Position numbers and translations under genes: made by a program
NCBI GenBank assembly: GCA_030039005.1
Contig: JASHQT010000646.1
Coordinates: 1-14,020 of the forward strand
From: Bryobacteraceae bacterium
GTDB taxonomy: Bacteria; Acidobacteriota; Terriglobia; Bryobacterales; Bryobacteraceae
Direction of reading: 5' to 3'
Length of the DNA: 14,020 bases
Notes under the pieces: generated by a model
Database searches by the model: none
Seen by the model: only the letters and a program-made list of their open reading frames with translations
What the model was told of the DNA's origin: nothing
Part shown: positions 1 to 7,196 of the stretch, one piece after another
Layout of the letters: every line of letters begins with the position of its first letter
Numbering within the stretch: position 1 is the stretch's first letter

Positions 1-674
1 CAACCCTGATTCGCCGGAATCGACACCTCGCATCCGTTCTTTTGCAGCACTCGCACCGTAGCCTCGTTCAGCCGCGCGAAACTGATGTTGGCGATGCAGC
101 CGCCGAGAAACGCCACGCGATAGCGGCGCTCACCCTCGGCTGGAAGAGTCCGGCCGTAATATGCGAAGAAAAACGGCGTCTCGATCTCCGGCGCTAAAGA
201 CTCCACTTCCCTAAGCCGCGCCGGCAAAAACCCCGGCAGGCTCGCCAGCCGCTTCAACCCGCTCGCCTCATACAGCTTCATCAGCGCACCCGCTATTTCC
301 AGGTTCAGCCGCGAAGGCAGCAGCTTGCGGAAAACCATCCAGCGCAGGAAGCGCTCGCCCCACGGCCGGCGCAGCTTCGTCTCGATTTCCGCCCGCGCCG
401 CCTCCACCAGCCGCCCGTATTGCACGCCCGAGGGGCACGCGGTTTCGCATCCCCGGCAGGCCAGGCACAACTCGATGTGCTCGACATACGAAGGACTGAT
501 GGGAGCGCCGTTTGAAACTTGCACCATCTGATAAATGCGCCCGCGCGGCGAATCCATTTCAACGCGCAACTCGCGATACGTGGGACAAGCGTTCAGGCAC
601 AGGCCGCAATGCACGCACCGGTCGAGATCCGATTGCTGCGGCTTGTCAAATTCTGTTGTGGAATGCGCGGACAT
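1..674 (-). CDS. glcF: Glycolate oxidase iron-sulfur subunit GlcF (C-terminus beyond window)
   Basis: Iron-sulfur subunit of the membrane-associated glycolate oxidase complex, which passes electrons from the flavin subunits to the respiratory chain while glycolate is oxidised to glyoxylate. Reading the minus strand from ATG at 672-674 gives about 224 residues, open to the left edge. Two ferredoxin-type 4Fe-4S motifs are visible: CVHCGLCLNACP (Cys 20, 23, 26, 30) and CLACRGCETACP (Cys 70, 73, 76, 80). Near the edge comes the first CCG-type (DUF224) half-domain, with LGGCIANISFARLN and a segment ending in PANQG; the window stops just where the family's conserved Cys-Cys-Gly is expected. The family is about 400 residues, so roughly half is present. 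The start overlaps the glcE stop by one base (TGATG), which implies translational coupling. A related heterodisulfide-reductase-like or lactate-oxidase Fe-S protein is possible, but the glcE neighbour favours GlcF. Confidence 0.9.
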   Translation of the reverse strand, partial: MSAHSTTEFDKPQQSDLDRCVHCGLCLNACPTYRELRVEMDSPRGRIYQMVQVSNGAPISPSYVEHIELCLACRGCETACPSGVQYGRLVEAARAEIETKLRRPWGERFLRWMVFRKLLPSRLNLEIAGALMKLYEASGLKRLASLPGFLPARLREVESLAPEIETPFFFAYYGRTLPAEGERRYRVAFLGGCIANISFARLNEATVRVLQKNGCEVSIPANQG

Positions 675-1777
675 CAGATGCGGCCGAACAACCTGCCGCG
701 ATTCAAAAGGCCTTGGGGATCGAACATCGCTTTAATCTTCTTCATCATCGCAAAATCGTTTCCCGGCTGCGGCCACAGCACAGCGTTTTGCCGGTACTCC
801 TGCGGCGCGAACTCCACCACGCTCGCGCCCGCCGCCGGATGCCGCAAATCGGCCGCGTGCTCGAAGTAGCCGTAGCAAACGCCCGAGCCCGCGCGCGCGA
901 TCGCTTGGTTCGGCAAGGATTCCAGCACCGTCCCCACGTCCGTCAGCACGGAAGAAACGCGCAACACCGCACCGGCCGCATTCGCCCGCAGAAATTCCGG
1001 AGTCCGTTCCCGAATCCCGCGCCAGAGCGCTTCTTCGTGGGCGCCTTCGAGCGGTCGCATGCGCGCCAGTTCGCGCGAGTAGCGGTCCAGCACCGCTGGG
1101 CTCCCGCCCGCCTGGATCGCCAGGCGATATCCGTCCGCCGATTTCAAAATATCGATCGCCGCCGGTTGCAGCCTGCTCTTCAAAAGTTCGTCGCGCGCTG
1201 CCATCGCATCCGGCAACGAAGCGAAATCCTGCACGAACGATCGCGTTGCGTGCGGCATGGGGTACACGCGGAAGTTCAGCGTGGCGATCGCCGCTAATGT
1301 CCCGAACGATCCAATCATGAGCTTGCCCATATCCAGGCCCGCGACGTTCTTCACCACCATCCCGCCCGTGCGCACCAGCTTGCCTTCCAGCGTCGCGAGG
1401 GTCATGCCGATCACCATGTCGCGCGCGGTGCCATACAATCTGCGCCGCGGTCCCGCACTGTTGGCCGCCACGATGCCGCCCATGGTCGCGCGATCGAAGT
1501 ACGGCGCGTCGAGCGGGATCATTTGCCGGTTCTCGGCCAAAACGCGGCTCAGCTCGCAATACGTGATGCCCGCACCGACGCTGATGGTCAGGTCGCGCGG
1601 CTCGTATTTCAGGATCTTGTTCAGCCCGGCCGTCGAAATCGTGACATCGGATGGAGCGATTACGCCGCCCATACGGCTCTTAGTCGAATGCCCCAGGAGT
1701 GTGATCGATTGGCCTCGCGAATTCGCCTCCGCCAGAGCCCGTGCCAGCTCTTCGGGAGTTTCGGGAACAACGGTCAT
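674..1777 (-). CDS. glcE: Glycolate oxidase FAD-binding subunit GlcE
   Basis: FAD-binding subunit of glycolate oxidase (FAD-linked oxidase, PCMH-type domain), 367 residues against about 350 in E. coli GlcE. The PCMH FAD fold fills roughly residues 1-175: a glycine/serine loop (LLGHSTKSRMGG, about 28-39), a beta-strand segment with SVGAGITYCEL, the conserved MGGIVAANSAGPRR followed by LYGTARDMVIGM, then VVKNVAGLDMGKLMIGSFGTLA. The rest is the C-terminal substrate and cap region. There is no signal peptide, so it acts in the cytoplasm. glcF follows with a one-base overlap. Upstream lies a divergent membrane-protein gene, so the catalytic partner glcD is not next to it on this side. ATG at 1775-1777 was chosen because the FAD domain begins within a few residues of it. 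No Shine-Dalgarno is visible upstream. FAD-binding proteins of other 2-hydroxyacid oxidases look similar, but the glcF partner makes GlcE the best reading. Confidence 0.9.
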   Translation of the reverse strand: MTVVPETPEELARALAEANSRGQSITLLGHSTKSRMGGVIAPSDVTISTAGLNKILKYEPRDLTISVGAGITYCELSRVLAENRQMIPLDAPYFDRATMGGIVAANSAGPRRRLYGTARDMVIGMTLATLEGKLVRTGGMVVKNVAGLDMGKLMIGSFGTLAAIATLNFRVYPMPHATRSFVQDFASLPDAMAARDELLKSRLQPAAIDILKSADGYRLAIQAGGSPAVLDRYSRELARMRPLEGAHEEALWRGIRERTPEFLRANAAGAVLRVSSVLTDVGTVLESLPNQAIARAGSGVCYGYFEHAADLRHPAAGASVVEFAPQEYRQNAVLWPQPGNDFAMMKKIKAMFDPQGLLNRGRLFGRI

Positions 1778-1805
1778 GAATTAGCTATCGTATCAGTCGT
1801 GGCTC
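1778..1805. promoter_or_regulatory. 28-bp divergent promoter region glcE / GT-C-like gene 1
   Basis: Only 28 bp separate the ATG of glcE (minus) from the ATG of the membrane-protein gene (plus). It contains TATCAG at 1791-1796, positions -15 to -10 from the plus ATG. On the minus strand it contains TACGAT at 1787-1792, also -15 to -10 from the glcE ATG. Both resemble sigma70 -10 hexamers, and the two overlap. No Shine-Dalgarno is visible on either side. Any -35 element would lie inside the opposite coding sequence. Back-to-back promoters with leaderless or nearly leaderless mRNAs are an inference. Confidence 0.35.
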
Positions 1806-3473
1806 ATGCCGCTTGAAAACCCGATCGGCTTCGGCGCGGGCGATTTCCTCGAGCTCGGGCTGGCCGCATTTCTCGTCGCGCTGGCGTTCATTTCGCGGCC
1901 CTGGCTGGAGCCCTTGGCGCGGCGCCTGGCGCCCAAAACCGCGTGGTGCATGCTGCTTCTCGCGCTGCTGCCGGTGGCGCTGCGGCTTGCAATGCTGCGC
2001 GAACATCCGGCGCCCCAGCCTTCTGTTTACGACGAATTCGGCCATTTTCTGGTGGCCGACACGCTGCGGCATTTCCGTTTGGGCAATCCGCCGCATCCTC
2101 TCCACCAGTTCTTCGAAACGTTTTTCGTGCTGCAGACGCCGTCGTACGCATCCATTTATCCCATCGGCGAAGGCGCGACGCTGGCCCTCGGCCGAGCCAT
2201 CTTCGGGATCCCGTGGGCCGGCGTGCTCGCGACCACGGCGTTGATGTGCGCGCTGTGTTATTGGATGTTGCGCGGCTGGACCACGCCCCAATGGGCGCTG
2301 CTTGGCGGCCTGCTCGCGGTGATCGAATTTGGGCCGCTCAACGCGTGGACCAATAGCTACTGGGGCGGCGCGGCGGTCGCGTGCGGCGGGTGTCTGGTAT
2401 TCGGCGCGCTGCCGCGATTGCAGAGCGGGGGGCGCGCGCTGGAAGGCGCTCTCCTGGGATTGGGTATTGGCATTTCGTGGCTTTGCCGGCCGTATGAGAC
2501 CGTTTTTCTTGTCCTGAGTGTTCTCATCTTTCTCGCGCCACAGTGGCGGTGGGTGGCGAAACCCGCGCTGGGAGCAGTCATCGTGATGGTTCCTTTCGCG
2601 GCCCTGTCGCTCGCGCAAAACAGACAGGTCACCGGGAGTTGGACGACACTCCCGTACCAACTCAGTCGTTACCAATACGGCGTTCCGGCGGCGTTCACCT
2701 GGCAATCGAACTTCGAGCCGCACAACCAGCTCACGCCCGAGCAGCAGATGCAGTACAAGATGCAGACATCGTTCCGCGCGAGCGGTCCGGAAACCATCGG
2801 AACGTATCTCGAGCGCCTGTTGTATCGCGCGCGTTTCTACCGCTTCTTTTTTCTTGCGCCGCTGTACCTCGCGCTGCCGTTCTTTCTTTTGCGATGGCGC
2901 GAGCGCCGCGTGTGGTGGCTCGTGTTGACGCTCGGGATTTTCGCGCTCGGCACAAATTTCTACCCGTTCTTTGAAACGCACTACTGGGGCGCGCTCACCG
3001 GCCTGTTTGTTCTCGCGGCGGTCCTGGGGCTCGAACGGATGCCGCGGACAGCGACTCGCTTGATTCTGTTTTTGTGCCTGGCGCATTTTGTTTTCTTTTA
3101 TGCCAGAAGTTTTCTGCAAGTCGAGATTCCCACTCCGCGCAAGATCGTGCTTCGCCAGCTGGATAGCCAGCCGGGCAAGCAACTGGTCTTCGTGCGATAT
3201 TGGCCGCAACACATCTTCCAGAACGAATGGGTGTACAACGCCGCCGATATCGACGGCGCGCGGATCGTCTGGGCCCGCGATTTGGGCAATACCGAGGATG
3301 AGAAGCTTCTCCACTATTATCCGGATCGCACCGCCTGGCTGCTCGAGGCTGATGCGCGGCCTCCCAAGCTGAGCAAATACGTCGGGCAGCCAGAGCCGAA
3401 GATCGTGCCGCCGCACGGCGACAAGCTGCCACAGCTTAAGACACTACCCCTCCGGTTTGAGCAGGTGCACTAA
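1806..3473 (+). CDS. Polytopic membrane protein, putative GT-C glycosyltransferase, copy 1 of a tandem pair
   Basis: A 555-residue integral membrane protein of the kind often labelled glycosyltransferase family 39-like. About ten hydrophobic segments are visible, at roughly 13-30, 47-64, 135-153, 162-180, 187-204, 230-246, 253-270, 343-363, 369-386, 395-409 and 417-433. An acidic pair Asp76-Glu77 sits after the second segment, where GT-C enzymes (ArnT, PMT) keep their catalytic acidic residue in the first extracytoplasmic loop. It is followed by HPLHQFFETFFVLQ (97-110) and a YASIYPIGEG segment. Residues about 440-520 form a soluble C-terminal domain (VFVRYWPQH, EWVYNAADIDGARIVWARDLG, YYPDRTAWLLEADARP). 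The last 30 residues are a Pro/Lys-rich tail missing from copy 2. The likely role is transfer of a sugar from a polyprenyl-phosphate donor to an envelope acceptor; this is inferred from topology. It is coupled to the next gene through a TAATG overlap. Substrate and even enzymatic activity are unproven. Confidence 0.75.
   Translation: MPLENPIGFGAGDFLELGLAAFLVALAFISRPWLEPLARRLAPKTAWCMLLLALLPVALRLAMLREHPAPQPSVYDEFGHFLVADTLRHFRLGNPPHPLHQFFETFFVLQTPSYASIYPIGEGATLALGRAIFGIPWAGVLATTALMCALCYWMLRGWTTPQWALLGGLLAVIEFGPLNAWTNSYWGGAAVACGGCLVFGALPRLQSGGRALEGALLGLGIGISWLCRPYETVFLVLSVLIFLAPQWRWVAKPALGAVIVMVPFAALSLAQNRQVTGSWTTLPYQLSRYQYGVPAAFTWQSNFEPHNQLTPEQQMQYKMQTSFRASGPETIGTYLERLLYRARFYRFFFLAPLYLALPFFLLRWRERRVWWLVLTLGIFALGTNFYPFFETHYWGALTGLFVLAAVLGLERMPRTATRLILFLCLAHFVFFYARSFLQVEIPTPRKIVLRQLDSQPGKQLVFVRYWPQHIFQNEWVYNAADIDGARIVWARDLGNTEDEKLLHYYPDRTAWLLEADARPPKLSKYVGQPEPKIVPPHGDKLPQLKTLPLRFEQVH
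3463..3467 (+). promoter_or_regulatory. Ribosome binding site for GT-C-like gene 2
   Basis: AGGTG ends five bases before the ATG at 3473-3475 and lies inside the last codons of the upstream gene. With the TAATG stop/start overlap it supports translational coupling of the tandem pair and fixes the start of the second gene. Confidence 0.5.
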
Positions 3474-5071
3474 TGTCATTCCTCGGTTTCAGCGCCAGCG
3501 ACACCATCGAGCTCTTCCTCGCCATTGTGCTCGCCGCGATCGCCTGCCGGCGCTGGATCGAGCCGGCCGCGCAACGCCTGGCGCGGCATACCGGCTGGTG
3601 CATGCTGCTCTTGGCCACGCTTCCCATCGCGCTGCGACTCGCGCTGGCTCCCGAATATCCAATTCCCACGCCCAATGTTTCGGACGATTTCAGCTATCTC
3701 CTGATCGCGGACACGTTGCGCCACCTTCGGCTCGCCAATCCGGTTCATCCGCTGCACCAATTCTTCGAAACGTTTTTCGTGTTGCAGCAACCGGCCTATG
3801 CGTCTATCTTTCCGCTCGGCCAAGGATTCGTCCTCCTCGCCGGATGGGTGGGCATCGCGCTGAGCATCGGCGCGCTCTGCGCCTTGTGCTACTGGATGCT
3901 GCGCGCGTGGACCACCCCCGGCTGGGCGCTCGTGGGCGGCTTGCTGGCCGCGCTGGAATTCGGCCCGTTGAACCAATGGATGAATAGTTTCTGGGGTGGG
4001 GCGCTCGCTGCTTGCGCAGGATGTCTGGTATTTGGGGCGCTGCCGCAATTGCGGGATGGCCAGGGTCGCACGGCTGCAGCCGTGCTCCTGGGGTTGGGGA
4101 TTGGGGTTTCGTGGCTTTGTCGGCCGTACGAGACCATTTTTCTGATCCTGAGCACATTGCTGTTTCTCCTGCCGGAGTGGCGATCGATGGCCAAACCCGC
4201 CGCCGTGGCAGCGCTGGCGACGCTTCCGGTGATCGGTATCTCTTTAGCGCAAAACAAAGCGGTGACTGGGAACTGGACCACGCTGCCCTATCAGCTCAGC
4301 CAATACCAATACGGCGTTCCGACCACCTTCACATTCCAAGCGGTGCCCGCGCCGCACCGCACGCTCACGCGCGAGCAACAGCTCGACTATGAGCAGCAAT
4401 CGCAGGTTCACGACGCCTCCGGCGACTATTGGGCGCGTTGGGTGAGCCGGCTCCGCTTCTATCGCTTCTTCTTTCTCGCGCCCCTCTATCTCGTGGCTGC
4501 GCTGTTTCTTCTGCGCCTGCGCGAGCGCCGATTCCGCTGGGTTCTGTTCACCATTCTGCTGTTCAGCCTCGGCACGAACTTTTATCCGTATTTCTACTCC
4601 CACTACATTGCGGCGCTCACTTGTTTGTTCGTTCTGATCGCCGTCATCGGCCTGGAACGCCTCAGCCAATGGAACGAATTCGCCGCCCAAATCGTGCTCG
4701 TTCTGTGCTTCGCGCATTTTCTGTTTTGGTACGGAATCCACGCCTCGCGCAACGCCGATCTCGACGCCGCGCTCTCACCCTACGAAACCGGCGACAACAT
4801 CAACCATGGCGACCCGCGCGGCCGCATCGCCATTACGCGCCGTCTCGACGCCGCGCCCGGCCGCCAACTCGTGTTTGTGCGCTATTCGCCCGTGCATCAA
4901 TTCGAAGAATGGGTCCACAACGCGGCCGATATCGACAGTGCGCGCATTGTCTGGGCGCGCGACCTCGGCGCCGAAGAAAATCAGACGCTGCTGCGCTATT
5001 ATTCCGATCGCAACGCGTGGCTGCTCGAGCCGGATGCCCGGCCCCCACGCCTTGAGCCTTATCCGCGTTGA
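3473..5071 (+). CDS. Polytopic membrane protein, putative GT-C glycosyltransferase, copy 2 of a tandem pair
   Basis: A 532-residue paralogue of the preceding gene, collinear with it over almost the whole length. Shared blocks include HPLHQFFETFFVLQ, ALCYWMLR.WTTP.WAL.GGLLA, the GLGIG.SWLCRPYET segment, SLAQN, WTTLPYQLS.YQYGVP, RFYRFFFLAPLYL and LGTNFYP. The soluble C-terminal domain is shared too: QLVFVRY, EWVHNAADIDSARIVWARDLG, YYSDRNAWLLEPDARPP. Differences from copy 1: the acidic pair is Asp71-Asp72 rather than Asp-Glu; the segment before the third helix region is about six residues shorter; the linker before the C-terminal domain carries an extra stretch (about 20 residues, with SPYETGDNINHGDPRG); and the C-terminal Pro/Lys tail is absent. 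The ATG overlaps the upstream stop by one base and has an AGGTG site. The pair probably arose by local duplication and is co-transcribed. A GT-C enzyme acting on envelope glycans is the best guess; the substrate is unknown. Confidence 0.75.
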   Translation: MSFLGFSASDTIELFLAIVLAAIACRRWIEPAAQRLARHTGWCMLLLATLPIALRLALAPEYPIPTPNVSDDFSYLLIADTLRHLRLANPVHPLHQFFETFFVLQQPAYASIFPLGQGFVLLAGWVGIALSIGALCALCYWMLRAWTTPGWALVGGLLAALEFGPLNQWMNSFWGGALAACAGCLVFGALPQLRDGQGRTAAAVLLGLGIGVSWLCRPYETIFLILSTLLFLLPEWRSMAKPAAVAALATLPVIGISLAQNKAVTGNWTTLPYQLSQYQYGVPTTFTFQAVPAPHRTLTREQQLDYEQQSQVHDASGDYWARWVSRLRFYRFFFLAPLYLVAALFLLRLRERRFRWVLFTILLFSLGTNFYPYFYSHYIAALTCLFVLIAVIGLERLSQWNEFAAQIVLVLCFAHFLFWYGIHASRNADLDAALSPYETGDNINHGDPRGRIAITRRLDAAPGRQLVFVRYSPVHQFEEWVHNAADIDSARIVWARDLGAEENQTLLRYYSDRNAWLLEPDARPPRLEPYPR

Positions 5072-5085
5072 TCACCATCCGGCCT

Positions 5086-5754
5086 TTACCATCCAGAGTG
5101 TGTCATGCGCTCCAGGATGATGTCGCTGTATTCATTCATGCGCTCCGGCTTGCGTTTGAGCGGCGCGGGAATCACCGCGGCCAGCCGCGCCGCTTGCTCG
5201 CGCGTCAGATTGGACGCGGAGGTTCGATAGTAATGCTCGGCCGCGGCCTGCGCGCCGTAAATTCCCGGTCCCCACTCGATCACGTTCAGGTACAGCTCCA
5301 AAATCCGGTCCTTGGTCAAGAACCATTCGGTTACAGGCACCAGCGCGAATTCGGCGCCTTTACGCACAAAAGAGCGCTCGGTTGTTAGAAACAGATTCTT
5401 CACCAATTGCTGCGTGATGGTGGACCCGCCGCGCCCCAGCCGGTGGCGCTGCAAATCCTCCTGCACCACTTTCTGCATTTCGATCCAGTCGAACCCATGG
5501 TGCTGGCGGAACCGGCCGTCCTCGGCCGCTACCACCGCGTGTTGCAGATTCAGCGAGATCTCGGAGAGCGGCACGAACTCGTAGCGCTTGTGATAGGGCC
5601 GGTGCGCGCGCCAGGCCTCCACGCGGCGCTGGATCTGGACCATCGTGGTCCAAGGATCCACCCAGCGCAGCAGCACGATTCCGATGGCGCACATCGCATA
5701 GAATGCCAGCGCCGCCAGCGCCATCCACAACACGATTCTGCGGAGCAACTTCAT
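5086..5754 (-). CDS. mtgA: Monofunctional biosynthetic peptidoglycan transglycosylase MtgA
   Basis: Polymerises lipid II into glycan strands at the outer face of the inner membrane (GT51 family) without a transpeptidase domain. It has 222 residues, typical for MtgA. One N-terminal membrane anchor spans about residues 7-30. The GT51 motifs follow in order: EDGRFRQHHGFD with the catalytic Glu78, GRGGSTITQQ (107-116) then KNLFLT, RKGAE with the second conserved Glu135, ILELYLN (151-157) and GIYGAQAAAEHYY. All key residues are present, so it should be active. The start at 5752-5754 puts the anchor directly at the N-terminus. It converges with the upstream GT-C-like gene (14 bp between stops) and diverges from the threonine-synthase-like gene. 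No strong Shine-Dalgarno is visible; a GAGA lies directly before the ATG. Confidence 0.95.
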   Translation of the reverse strand: MKLLRRIVLWMALAALAFYAMCAIGIVLLRWVDPWTTMVQIQRRVEAWRAHRPYHKRYEFVPLSEISLNLQHAVVAAEDGRFRQHHGFDWIEMQKVVQEDLQRHRLGRGGSTITQQLVKNLFLTTERSFVRKGAEFALVPVTEWFLTKDRILELYLNVIEWGPGIYGAQAAAEHYYRTSASNLTREQAARLAAVIPAPLKRKPERMNEYSDIILERMTHSGW

Positions 5755-5790
5755 TCTCTACCAATCTCGCACGCTATCATCAAACTTCCT
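5755..5790. promoter_or_regulatory. 36-bp divergent promoter region mtgA / threonine-synthase-like gene
   Basis: TATCAT at 5775-5780 is a good -10-like hexamer, 11-16 bases before the ATG at 5791, and there is no Shine-Dalgarno between them. Transcription would begin a few bases before the ATG, which fits a leaderless or very short leader. On the minus strand, GATAGC (-24 to -19 from the mtgA ATG) is a weaker candidate. Assignment is by eye. Confidence 0.35.
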
Positions 5791-7017
5791 ATGAGCTTCA
5801 TCTCCCATCTTGAATGCAGCGTTTGTTCAAAGCGCCGCGAGAACGCGCGGATCCACAGTCTCTGCGAATGCGGCGGCCCGCTGCTGGTGCGCTACGATCT
5901 CGCAACAGCAAGAACTTCCTTTACGCGTGACTCGCTGGCCTCGGCGCCGAACTCCATGTGGCGCTACTCTCCGATGCTGCCGGTTCGCGATCCCGCGCAC
6001 ATCGTCTCCCTCGGTGAGGGCATGACACCGCTGATTCACGCCGGACGTTTCGGCGAAAAGCTGGGCGTGAAGAATCTTTGGGTGAAGGACGAAGGCGTCA
6101 ACCCGACGGGATCGTTTAAGGCGCGCGGCCTTTCCTGCGCCATCTCGATGTGCGTCGAGCTGGGAATGCGCAACGTGGCTATCGCCTCGGCAGGCAACGC
6201 CGGCAGCGCGTTGGCGGCCTACGCCGCGGCGGCTTCGCTCGATGCCTACATCTTCATGCCGCGCGACGTTCCGCAATCCAATTACACCGAGTGCCGTGCT
6301 TACGGCGCGCACGTCACATTGGTGGACGGGCTGATCAGCGATTGCGCCCGCCTGATCGCCGAGCGCAAGGACGCCGAAGGCTGGTTCGACATCAGCACTC
6401 TGAAAGAGCCGTATCGCATCGAAGGCAAGAAGACCATGGGCTATGAAGTGGCCGAGCAATTCGGCTGGACGCTGCCCGACGCCATTTTCTATCCCACCGG
6501 CGGCGGCGTGGGTCTGATCGGCATGTGGAAGGCCTTCGAGGAAATGGAAGCGCTGGGCTGGATTTCGAGCAAACGTCCGAAAATGATCGCGGCGCAGGCC
6601 GAAGGCTGCCAGCCCGTGGTGCGGGCGTTCGAGCAAGGCGAATCGAAGAGCGTGTTCTGGGAAAATGCCCATACGGTGGCGGCCGGTCTGCGCGTGCCGA
6701 AGCCTTTGGGCGATGCGCTTTCCCTCGCCGCCCTTCGCGCGAGCGGCGGCACGGCCGTGGCCGTCAGCGACGAAGAGCTTCTGGATTCGAGCGTCGCTCT
6801 GGCCGCCGGTACCGGGGTCTTCCCCGCGCCGGAGGGCGGCGCCTGCGTAGCCGCGCTCAAAAAGCTTCTGGCGAACGGTTTTCTGCATTCAGACGACCGG
6901 ATTGTCATTTACAACACAGGAACCGGTTTGAAATACCTGGAGGCATTTTCCACCCGTTTCCCGCGATCTTCGGCGTCGGAGCACGATAAACTCGGCGGTC
7001 TGATTACTCCCCGTTAG
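5791..7017 (+). CDS. Threonine-synthase-like PLP-dependent enzyme (fold type II)
   Basis: A 408-residue PLP enzyme of the threonine synthase / tryptophan synthase beta superfamily. An N-terminal zinc-ribbon-like element has Cys9, Cys12, Cys25 and Cys27. SLGEGMTPL (73-81) is the family signature. The PLP lysine is Lys110 in NPTGSFKARG, and the glycine-rich phosphate-binding loop is PTGGGVGLIG (235-244). The substrate loop reads SAGNAGSA (133-140) instead of the STGNTSAS typical of threonine synthase. Threonine synthase turns O-phosphohomoserine into threonine and phosphate; this copy may do so or may act on another hydroxy- or phospho-amino acid. ATG 5791 was chosen over upstream in-frame starts because those would run through mtgA and because the zinc ribbon begins at once. 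A second, more canonical threonine synthase lies at 7602-8903. Family assignment is firm; substrate is not. Confidence 0.85.
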   Translation: MSFISHLECSVCSKRRENARIHSLCECGGPLLVRYDLATARTSFTRDSLASAPNSMWRYSPMLPVRDPAHIVSLGEGMTPLIHAGRFGEKLGVKNLWVKDEGVNPTGSFKARGLSCAISMCVELGMRNVAIASAGNAGSALAAYAAAASLDAYIFMPRDVPQSNYTECRAYGAHVTLVDGLISDCARLIAERKDAEGWFDISTLKEPYRIEGKKTMGYEVAEQFGWTLPDAIFYPTGGGVGLIGMWKAFEEMEALGWISSKRPKMIAAQAEGCQPVVRAFEQGESKSVFWENAHTVAAGLRVPKPLGDALSLAALRASGGTAVAVSDEELLDSSVALAAGTGVFPAPEGGACVAALKKLLANGFLHSDDRIVIYNTGTGLKYLEAFSTRFPRSSASEHDKLGGLITPR

Positions 7018-7196
7018 AACGCTTTTTCGAGCGGATTTGCTTTTGACACTGCCGCTTGACTTTTGGGACACTAAAGGGGTGTTTTGGGAGTCAGCCCTTC
7101 CTCCCGGCTTCGGTCCTGCTGGTGCTTTCATGTCCGCGGTCGCGAACCTGCCTCTTCAGTTGTTTCCCAAAGAAGTGACGTCAAGGAGCCTAGTCA
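7018..7196 (+). promoter_or_regulatory. Leader and putative promoter of the RRM protein gene
   Basis: This 179-bp gap is the longest non-coding stretch in the window. It holds a perfect -35 hexamer TTGACA (7043-7048) and, 18 bp on, GACACT (7067-7072), which has the conserved A2 and T6 of a -10 box. Transcription from it would give a leader of roughly 115 nt. A second TTGACT (7056-7061) lies inside the spacer, and TTTTGGGA occurs twice (from 7061 and from 7082). An 8-bp palindrome TGACGTCA (7176-7183) directly abuts the Shine-Dalgarno AAGGAG (7183-7188). A long leader would suit post-transcriptional control, but I see no recognisable riboswitch. The promoter call is moderate to weak. Confidence 0.4.
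7183..7188 (+). promoter_or_regulatory. Strong Shine-Dalgarno of the RRM protein gene
   Basis: AAGGAG lies eight bases before the ATG at 7197. It is the only near-consensus ribosome binding site I found in the window and it fixes the start of the RNA-binding protein. It contrasts with the neighbouring genes, which mostly lack one. Confidence 0.75.

Noticed and set aside
512..1297. 261-residue plus-strand frame opposite glcE and glcF
   Set aside because: Composition is Arg-rich and motif-free, and it crosses the glcE/glcF junction, which is coherent on the minus strand.
732..1559. 275-residue minus-strand frame overlapping glcE in another frame
   Set aside because: Gly/Arg-rich shadow of glcE with no independent features.
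1785..3416. 543-residue open frame on the minus strand opposite the first GT-C-like gene
   Set aside because: It is Arg/Gln/Pro-rich low-complexity sequence without motifs or membrane segments. It arises from high GC opposite a gene with clear family blocks shared with its paralogue.
2103..3790. Near-identical nucleotide stretches in the two GT-C-like genes, considered as a possible mobile repeat
   Set aside because: The matches are confined to conserved protein blocks in the same reading frame, so they reflect gene duplication rather than a mobile element.
5407..5790. Upstream extension of the threonine-synthase-like gene
   Set aside because: The extra 128 residues run antisense through mtgA and resemble no domain; the zinc ribbon starts right after ATG 5791.
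5827..6888. 353-residue open frame on the minus strand opposite the threonine-synthase-like gene
   Set aside because: His/Arg/Ala-rich with no recognisable domain; the opposite strand encodes an intact PLP enzyme with all signature motifs.
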